This document shows positions 58,896 through 64,000 of a stretch of 64,000 bases of DNA, piece by piece. How positions within the stretch are numbered: the stretch's first letter is position 1; each line of letters begins with the position of its first letter. A program made the translations under genes and the position numbers. Below the pieces are notes generated by a model. The model did no database searches. It was not told the origin of the DNA and was given only the letters and a program-made list of their open reading frames with translations. This stretch comes from Aequorivita todarodis. GTDB taxonomy: Bacteria > Bacteroidota > Bacteroidia > Flavobacteriales > Flavobacteriaceae. The DNA lies in the NCBI RefSeq assembly GCF_028561335.1, contig NZ_JAQQTG010000015.1, forward strand, positions 127,433 through 191,432, read 5' to 3'.

Positions 58896-59222
58896 TTATG
58901 TTAAGTTCAGATTTTGGTTTAGCAATTCGACGTTAAAGTTGATTTTTGCGTTCAAGGCTCGAAACACTTTCAAAATGGTTTCAAATCGGGCATCGGTCAA
59001 ATTGTTCTCGATTTTTGAAATCTGCGCTTTTTGAACACCAACCAATTCGCCGAGTTGGGCTTGGGTCAAGTTCCTCTCTTTTCGGGCTTGTTTGATGGCT
59101 TGCCCAATCAGGTCAAGTCGCAACTCGCTCTCAAACTCGTCTCTTTCCGGCGTTCCGATTTTGCCGATATACTTGTCGGTAATCTCGTCCAGACTTTTGG
59201 TTTTTATTGCTTTCTTACTCAT
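58896..59222 (-). CDS. HTH antitoxin (HigA-like, XRE family)
   Basis: A 108-residue protein from the ATG at 59222 (MSKKAIKTKSLDEITDKYIG); the frame is open to 59243 but that overlaps the toxin stop region. The middle holds a Cro/C1-type helix-turn-helix (RKERNLTQAQLGELVGVQKAQISKIEN). The N-terminus (residues 1-40) is likely the toxin-binding arm. It lies 4 bp after the toxin gene, in toxin-then-antitoxin order as in higBA loci, and should repress the promoter at 59612-59582. Confidence 0.9.
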   Translation of the reverse strand: MSKKAIKTKSLDEITDKYIGKIGTPERDEFESELRLDLIGQAIKQARKERNLTQAQLGELVGVQKAQISKIENNLTDARFETILKVFRALNAKINFNVELLNQNLNLT

Positions 59223-59226
59223 AATT

Positions 59227-59565
59227 TTATTTTTTAGCGGCAAAATATTGTTTCATAATCCGCTCGGTCTTTGCGATTTCCTTTGGCGGTGTTTTAGGTG
59301 TTTTCTTTTCGATTCCGTGGGTGGAGATGACTACTGTTTCGGTTTTGTCCGTTTTATCCCAAAAAGCGAAAAGCCGGTAATAGGTCTTGTTGTGAAGGGT
59401 CCGAAACTCCCAAACGTTGTCGTTTAGCTTTTTGAAAAGTTCATTGTCATTGACAACTTGAGCTTTTCTAATGTTATAAATAATTTTCTTGCGCGCCTTA
59501 TCGCTCAAGCTATTGAGAAAATCATCAACTTCGTCCATCAATTCGACCTTAAATTTTTGTTTCAT
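59227..59565 (-). CDS. RelE/HigB-like toxin
   Basis: A 112-residue protein of the RelE/ParE superfamily (MKQKFKVELMDEVDDFLNSL, then ARKKIIYNIRKAQ and WEFRTLHNKTYYRLFAFWDK). It carries basic and aromatic residues typical of ribosome-dependent mRNA nucleases. It precedes the HTH antitoxin gene. It would slow growth when free of HigA. The pair is a type II toxin-antitoxin module beside a nuclease-like gene in a small accessory region. Confidence 0.88.
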   Translation of the reverse strand: MKQKFKVELMDEVDDFLNSLSDKARKKIIYNIRKAQVVNDNELFKKLNDNVWEFRTLHNKTYYRLFAFWDKTDKTETVVISTHGIEKKTPKTPPKEIAKTERIMKQYFAAKK

Positions 59566-59581
59566 TCAATCGAATGTTTTA

Positions 59582-59612
59582 CAAAGGTAGATGTTTCTTA
59601 ATTAGGAAACAA
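59582..59612 (-). promoter_or_regulatory. Promoter and probable operator of the higBA-like pair
   Basis: On the minus strand TTG (59612-59610), a 20-bp spacer and TACCTTTG (59589-59582) give a full Bacteroidota promoter. The spacer is itself an imperfect 20-bp palindrome (tgtttcttaattaggaaaca, 59592-59611). An HTH antitoxin bound there would block RNA polymerase, as in autoregulated toxin-antitoxin loci. Confidence 0.7.
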
Positions 59613-59764
59613 TTTTAATTTGAAGACGGATATTTCTGATATAATAAACATCGTTTTGTGTATATGAGTTGTGGTGTGTCTCGGCAAGAACCTCCCCAAA
59701 TAAAAACGGGCTTTGAAAAACCCTGCGGATATTCCAAGCGTGACTGACCAAGTCATAGCTTTTG

Positions 59765-60187
59765 CTATGATGTTCGTTTAATTACCCATTCTAATAATCC
59801 TGAATTAATTGTTAAATCGGCTATTTTATCTCCGAAATATAATATTGTTTCAGTTTCGTTGTCGTATTCGATCAAACTTTTTTTAGCACTATGAACTACA
59901 TAAAAGAATTTGTCATAATCGGTCATCGTAGCAAACTTATCTTGATAATATAAAAATTGTTTTAAGTCGGATTGAGATTTTATTTGCACGATTGCTCTTT
60001 CTCCAGTTACTGGTGCCAATAATTCCAAATCCAAGGTTTTTTGTGTTTTCCCAGTTTCACTTACCCTTTGCCAGCCAGCTTGTCTAAAAATCAAGTCGAT
60101 TAAAGTCTCAAAGTCTTTCCATTGCAAGTTTTTGATTAAAACGCTCAATCTTTCTTTGAGTTCGGTTATTGTTTTTTCAAGTTCCAC
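59765..60187 (-). pseudogene. C-terminal half of a split restriction-endonuclease-like protein
   Basis: A 140-residue frame that opens with GTG at 60187 (reading VELEKTITELKERLSVLIKN). It carries a nuclease fold: QWKDFETLIDLIFRQAGWQR, then a PD-(D/Q)xK-like core (LDLELLAPVTGERAIVQIKS) of the Mrr type with Asp and QxK. It is in the same frame as the 60218-60691 half and separated from it by one in-frame TAG (60218-60220). Homologs I know combine both parts in one chain of about 310 residues. Confidence 0.75.
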
Positions 60188-60217
60188 AACCTCTTTTAGT
60201 TGTTGATTATTGATTTT

Positions 60218-60691
60218 CTACAAAGCATATTTTTCTTCTGGGACTTTACAAATCGTTCCACGAAATCCTTGAGTTTTCAATAATTTTCCGCTCAAGTTTC
60301 CTGAAAGCAATAATTCTCCGTCTATATTTTTATCAGACCAGGTACCGATTACTGGCCTTGTTTTGGTTTTATCAGGCAGTAATGTAATTTCTGCCTCGGA
60401 AAAGCACCACCAAAGTTTATTATTAAAAAAAGTCAACCAAAGTGTTTGGTTGTCATTTTCATAAAATTGTTTAATTTGGTTTGTGTGACTTGTGGCAACT
60501 CCTTGTGTGGCATTTTCTACTTCAATAAAGTATTTGTGGACTAAATCCCATTTTCCGTTTACGCATAAATTGTGGTCAACATCTTTATATCCAAGTCTCA
60601 AAGTTTGGTTTATTACAATACAATCAGTTTCATATTCTCCGCCTTGTCCTAACTTTATAAAAAGTACTTTATCTGCTTTAATTCTGTTCAA
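60218..60691 (-). pseudogene. N-terminal half of a split restriction-endonuclease-like protein
   Basis: A 157-residue frame that ends at TAG (60218). It reads MNRIKADKVLFIKLGQGGEY and so on, with RLGYKDVDHNLCVNGKWDLV, VATSHTNQIKQFYENDNQTL and WLTFFNNKLWWCFSEAEITL. This N-terminal domain usually precedes the nuclease domain in the same protein. After the TAG the frame continues without a break (KINNQQLKEVVELEKTI) into the 59765-60187 part. Either a nonsense mutation has inactivated the gene, or two halves are made separately. Confidence 0.78.
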
Positions 60692-60843
60692 TCGCGGTTT
60701 TTTTAAATGTTTTACAATGTGTTGTATAGTAACTTTTATTACTGTTATCCATTAAATAGGACAGGATATGTCAACTTGTTATCATTATCCCGGAAAGATA
60801 AATCATTTAATCCAAAATTAAGAGGCCTTTAATTACGTTAGCC

Positions 60844-61716
60844 CTAAACATTTCTCAGCTTCCACCGTTTATGCGACCACAAATAATACTCCGGCTTTTC
60901 GCGAATCTGTGCTTCCAAAGCATCAAAAAACCTGCGGGTTATCTGAAAATCTGGGTATTCTTTTGGGTTGTCAACCAAGGGGACAAAAGTGGCGGTGTAA
61001 TAACCGCGTTTCACTTTTTCAACTTTTAGATAAAGTACGGCGAAGTCGAGTTTTTTTGCCAGTTCCTCGGTTCCGGTGAACATGGGCACATCTATGCCCA
61101 TAAAGGTATCGCGGTGTTTGAAAGCACCGAGTTTTGGGGTTTGGTCGGAGAGAATATAGGTTAGCGTTTTTATGCCTTTTTTCCACTTTCGGAAAAGCAC
61201 GCCCACAATTTTTTTATTGCTCACAATGATGCCTCCAAAGTGTTCCCGGGTCTTTTTAACCAATGCATCAAACTGTTTGTTGTCCAAAGGTTTGTAAACG
61301 GCGTGGGCTTGATGCTGCATCAATTTGTTGAGAATTCCGCTCCATTCCCAGTTGCCGTAGTGACCAGCCATTAGCAGGATGCTTCGGTCATTTTGGTAGT
61401 AATTGTCGAGGATTTCGGCATTGGTAACCACAAACCGTTTGCGAATTTCCTTTTCCGAAATGGTAAATGCCTTTATGGTTTCAAAAATAATATCGCAAAG
61501 ATGTTTAAAGAACTGCTGCGCGATATAGTCCCGTTCTTTTTGTGTTTTTTCGGGAAAAACCAGGGCCAGATTATCCTTCACCACTTTTTTGCGATACCCA
61601 ACTATATAATAGACCAAAATATACAGAGCGGTGGATTTTAGGTACAAAATGCGCATCGGCATAACGGAAAGTAGCCAAAGAATTGGATAAGCCAGGATAT
61701 AAAGCAATCTTTGCAT
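60844..61716 (-). CDS. Lipid A biosynthesis acyltransferase (LpxL/HtrB family)
   Basis: A 290-residue inner-membrane acyltransferase. The start MQRLLYILAYPILWLLSVMP at 61716 gives the N-terminal anchor; the frame is open to 61755. The catalytic HX4D/E motif is HYGNWE in MAGHYGNWEWSG, and SDQTPKLGAFKHRDTFMGIDVPMFTGTEEL matches the family. It would transfer a secondary acyl chain to lipid A. Single copy and unusual length within family limits. Confidence 0.9.
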   Translation of the reverse strand: MQRLLYILAYPILWLLSVMPMRILYLKSTALYILVYYIVGYRKKVVKDNLALVFPEKTQKERDYIAQQFFKHLCDIIFETIKAFTISEKEIRKRFVVTNAEILDNYYQNDRSILLMAGHYGNWEWSGILNKLMQHQAHAVYKPLDNKQFDALVKKTREHFGGIIVSNKKIVGVLFRKWKKGIKTLTYILSDQTPKLGAFKHRDTFMGIDVPMFTGTEELAKKLDFAVLYLKVEKVKRGYYTATFVPLVDNPKEYPDFQITRRFFDALEAQIREKPEYYLWSHKRWKLRNV

Positions 61717-61750
61717 AGCGAATGTTCGTGCAAAACTAATTAAATAAATG

Positions 61751-61785
61751 TTCAATATTCAACGTTCAATATTCAATATTCAGGT
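61751..61785. repeat. Heptad array (ttcaata)n
   Basis: Five heptamers in register: ttcaata, ttcaacg, ttcaata, ttcaata, ttcaggt. It lies between the divergent LpxL-like and rhomboid genes. Confidence 0.85.
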
Positions 61786-61835
61786 TAAGGCCACAATTAA
61801 CCGCTAACTTTTAACCATTAACTTTTCAATTCAAG

Positions 61836-62486
61836 ATGCAAAACTTACACATCGCAACCATCGTAATCATCGCTGCCAACGTAATCATTTCCATGAAAGG
61901 CTTCAACGATTTTTCCTTTTTTGAAAAATACAAGTTCAACATTGCCGGAATACGCCGCGGCGAGCATATTAGAATGTTCAGCTCGGCTTTTTTGCACGCC
62001 GATTTTTCACATTTGCTGTTCAATATGCTTACGCTTTACTTTTTTGCACCGGTCGTTATTATGAGCGTTGGGGTTACTTATTTTGTAATTATTTACGTAG
62101 CCAGCTTAATTGTGGGAAATTTACTTTCCTTCTATTTCCACAAAGATGAATATCACTACAGCGCAATAGGGGCGAGTGGTGCGGTAATGGGCGTGCTGTA
62201 TTCTGCCATTTTGTTTTTTCCGGATATGGGTCTTTTCTTGTTTTTTATCCCAATACCAATACCGGCGTGGCTTTTTGGGATGGCATATTTGTTGTACTCC
62301 ATCTACGGAATGAAAAAGAGATTGGGAAACATAGGCCATGACGCCCATATTGGCGGGGCCATTGGCGGTTATGCGTTAACACTGGTTTTTGCGCCTTATT
62401 TGTTTCAGACCAGTCTTTGGATTGCCGCCCTGTTGGCCGTTCCTCTGATTCTTTTGTTCGCCCTTCATAAATTAGGAAAAATTTAA
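61836..62486 (+). CDS. Rhomboid-family intramembrane serine protease
   Basis: A 216-residue protein with six membrane helices. The catalytic serine is in AIGASGAVMGVLYSA (Ser114) and the histidine in HDAHIGGAIGGYA (His171); the conserved His and Asn of the second helix are in HADFSHLLFNML (His54, His59, Asn63). All catalytic residues are present, so it should be active and cut within membrane helices of partner proteins. The substrate is unknown. It starts MQNLHIATIVIIAANVIISM. Confidence 0.94.
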   Translation: MQNLHIATIVIIAANVIISMKGFNDFSFFEKYKFNIAGIRRGEHIRMFSSAFLHADFSHLLFNMLTLYFFAPVVIMSVGVTYFVIIYVASLIVGNLLSFYFHKDEYHYSAIGASGAVMGVLYSAILFFPDMGLFLFFIPIPIPAWLFGMAYLLYSIYGMKKRLGNIGHDAHIGGAIGGYALTLVFAPYLFQTSLWIAALLAVPLILLFALHKLGKI

Positions 62487-62499
62487 AACAAGAAATTCT

Positions 62500-63189
62500 A
62501 TGAAAACAATTAAAATCCTTTTAATCTTAGCAATTACAACCACTACAGCGATGGCACAAAACACATTACCACCAAACACAATAGACGTTACCGGCGAGGG
62601 CATTGTCCGCGTGGTGCCCGATGAAGTAACCATCAACATTCGCGTTGAAAATACGGGAGAAAACACCAAAACGCTGAAAGAGCAAAACGATGCGACCATA
62701 AATGAAGTTTTAAAATTTCTGAAAAAAATGGACATTGCCGACAAGGATGTGCGCACCGAATATATGAACCTCAGCAAAAACTATGACTACAACAGCAAAA
62801 CCTATACTTTTGCTGCCAATCAGTCGCTTTCGGTGAAGCTGCGCGATTTAAAAAAATATGAACCCGTGATGAAAGGGCTCTTGGATACAGGCATCAACAG
62901 AATAGACGGCGTGTCATTTTCGTCCTCAAACAAAGAAGCCCTGGAAAGCCAAGCTCGTAAAAAAGCGGTAGAAAATGCCAAAATGAAGGCGGAAGAATAC
63001 GCTTCGGTTTTAAATCAAACTGTAGGGAAAGCTGTTTCAATAAGTGAATTCAGAAATAGTGTTGGGCCACAACCCATGATGTATAAAAGTTCAATGATGG
63101 CTGATGAAAGCGGTGGAAGCCAGCAGACCATTTCGCCCGGTGAGATGGAAGTTAGAACAACGGTAAACGTTAGTTTTCTTTTGAATTGA
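62500..63189 (+). CDS. SIMPL domain protein (DUF541)
   Basis: A 229-residue periplasmic protein with a signal peptide (MKTIKILLILAITTTTAMAQ). SIMPL motifs are IDVTGEGIVRVVPDEVTINI near the start, ALESQARKKAVENAKMKAEEYASVL in the middle, and MEVRTTVNVSFLLN at the C-terminus. Members are often linked to stress and form oligomers; the biochemical function is unclear. It starts 13 bp after the rhomboid stop, so the two are co-transcribed. Confidence 0.9.
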   Translation: MKTIKILLILAITTTTAMAQNTLPPNTIDVTGEGIVRVVPDEVTINIRVENTGENTKTLKEQNDATINEVLKFLKKMDIADKDVRTEYMNLSKNYDYNSKTYTFAANQSLSVKLRDLKKYEPVMKGLLDTGINRIDGVSFSSSNKEALESQARKKAVENAKMKAEEYASVLNQTVGKAVSISEFRNSVGPQPMMYKSSMMADESGGSQQTISPGEMEVRTTVNVSFLLN

Positions 63190-63207
63190 TAGGAATTCCA
63201 GCAACAT

Positions 63208-63244
63208 AAAAAAGCCTCGGCTTCCATTTGGAACCGAGGCTTTT
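63208..63244. terminator. Bidirectional terminator
   Basis: aaaaaagcctcgg (63208-63220) and ccgaggctttt (63234-63244) form a strong stem-loop between the convergent SIMPL and pruA genes, with A and T runs on both sides. Confidence 0.93.
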
Positions 63245-63262
63245 CATTTTTTCAAATTAAGA

Positions 63263-64000
63263 TTATCCCAAGAAAGGATATCTGTAATCCGTTGGCGAAA
63301 CGAAGGTTTCCTTTACCATTCTTGGTGAAATCCATCGGTAAAGGTTTTGCTTGCTTCCCGCTTTGTCGTTGGTTCCGCTGGCGCGTGCCCCACCAAAGGG
63401 TTGCTGGCCAACAACGGCTCCAGTAGGTTTGTCGTTGATGTAGAAATTACCCGCGGCGTTTTCAAGAATTTTAACGGCTTCTTCCAAAGCATATCTGTCT
63501 TCGCTGAAAACGGCTCCGGTTAAGGCATATTCACTGGTTTCGTCAACCAGATGCAAGGTTTCTTCCCACTTCTTATCGTCATAAACATACACGGTAAGTA
63601 CAGGCCCAAAAAGCTCAGTACACATAGTTGTATATTTTGGATCTTTGGTAACGATTACGGTAGGTTCTATAAAGTAGCCTTTGCTTTTGTCATAGTTTCC
63701 GCCAGCAATTATTTCAACGTTTTTATCTTTTTTGGCTTGGTCTATATAGCCTGCAAGTTTGTCGAAGGAGCTTTCGTTGATAACGGCATTTATAAAGTTG
63801 CCCATATCTTCTGGCGTTCCCATTTTAAAGGAGCGGATATCGTCAACCAAATATTTTTTAACGTCTTCCCAAATACTTTTTGAAATATAGCATCGGCTGG
63901 CAGCGCTACATTTTTGGCCTTGGTATTCAAAGGCGCCACGGGCCATTGCAGTTGCAACTTGTTTTGGGTTTGAGGTTTTGTGGGCAACGATAAAATCTTT
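63263..64000 (-). CDS. pruA: 1-pyrroline-5-carboxylate dehydrogenase, C-terminal part (cut by window edge)
   Basis: The last 245 codons of a minus-strand gene that continues past the right edge (begins KDFIVAHKTSNPKQVATAMA). The aldehyde-dehydrogenase cysteine is in EYQGQKCSAASRCYI. Further family sequence is FFEPTVIVTKDPKYTTM-like (YFIEPTVIVTKD), CTELFGPVLTVYVYDD and GQQPFGGARASGTNDKAG. The enzyme oxidises glutamate-gamma-semialdehyde to glutamate in proline breakdown. The last residues, DYRYPFLG, match the pruA end in Bacteroidota. Confidence 0.93.
   Translation of the reverse strand, partial: KDFIVAHKTSNPKQVATAMARGAFEYQGQKCSAASRCYISKSIWEDVKKYLVDDIRSFKMGTPEDMGNFINAVINESSFDKLAGYIDQAKKDKNVEIIAGGNYDKSKGYFIEPTVIVTKDPKYTTMCTELFGPVLTVYVYDDKKWEETLHLVDETSEYALTGAVFSEDRYALEEAVKILENAAGNFYINDKPTGAVVGQQPFGGARASGTNDKAGSKQNLYRWISPRMVKETFVSPTDYRYPFLG

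Overview
The window looks like chromosome of a Bacteroidota, class Flavobacteriia (Flavobacteriaceae; an Aequorivita- or Gramella-like genus is plausible but not proven). The evidence is a T9SS-type C-terminal sorting tail, TonB-dependent receptors with carboxypeptidase-like N-terminal domains, a DUF4249 lipoprotein, a fused CcsB-CcsA cytochrome c maturation protein, a GGGP-synthase-like UbiA prenyltransferase, and promoters of the Bacteroidota type (TTG, about 19-20 bp, TAnnTTTG). Most genes are ordinary core genes. I see no rRNA, tRNA, CRISPR, phage or IS element.

Layout. 0-4 kb (mostly minus): fatty-acid degradation genes (3-hydroxyacyl-CoA dehydrogenase fragment, MarR regulator, long-chain acyl-CoA ligase) with a DUF488 protein and an SMR exporter. 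4-9 kb: purL, with a copied purL 3' end and a DUF4199 gene downstream of it. 9-14.5 kb: a large secreted T9SS protein, an RsmB-like rRNA methyltransferase and a Ycf48-like lipoprotein. 14.6-19.6 kb: PIG-L deacetylase, a PIN-type toxin-antitoxin pair, a 36-residue membrane protein and a sodium:solute symporter, packed in one direction. 19.7-24.2 kb: minus-strand cluster mscS, lipoprotein, maf, UbiA prenyltransferase, KdsC-like phosphatase, DUF2520. 24.3-29 kb: Crp/Fnr regulator facing a small membrane protein, a truncated hemoglobin and ccsBA. 30-35.4 kb: fumC, a 56-residue membrane protein, a TonB-dependent receptor, an ArsC-like protein. 35.5-42 kb: a four-gene plus-strand operon for outer-membrane uptake or surface proteins. 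42-46 kb: a small membrane protein, a TPP riboswitch with no thiamine gene behind it, prfB with its programmed frameshift, threonine aldolase. 46-57 kb: an M1-peptidase-like barrel protein lacking the zinc motif, LOG-family protein, uvrA, gamma-glutamyltransferase, AcpH-like protein, acyltransferase. 57-64 kb: glmM, a higBA-type toxin-antitoxin pair, a restriction-nuclease-like gene split by an amber codon, LpxL-like acyltransferase, rhomboid protease, SIMPL protein and the 3' part of pruA.

The most unusual points are the orphan TPP riboswitch followed at once by a terminator (42347-42480); the many intergenic tandem arrays with a strict 7-bp period but a different sequence at each site; the purL 3'-end duplication flanking a cargo gene; palindromic GC-rich elements inserted in frame inside purL; and a toxin-antitoxin pair joined to a transporter operon by two back-to-back TAA-ATG junctions. 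Several hairpin repeat families are scattered in the gaps and seem to serve as terminators between convergent genes.
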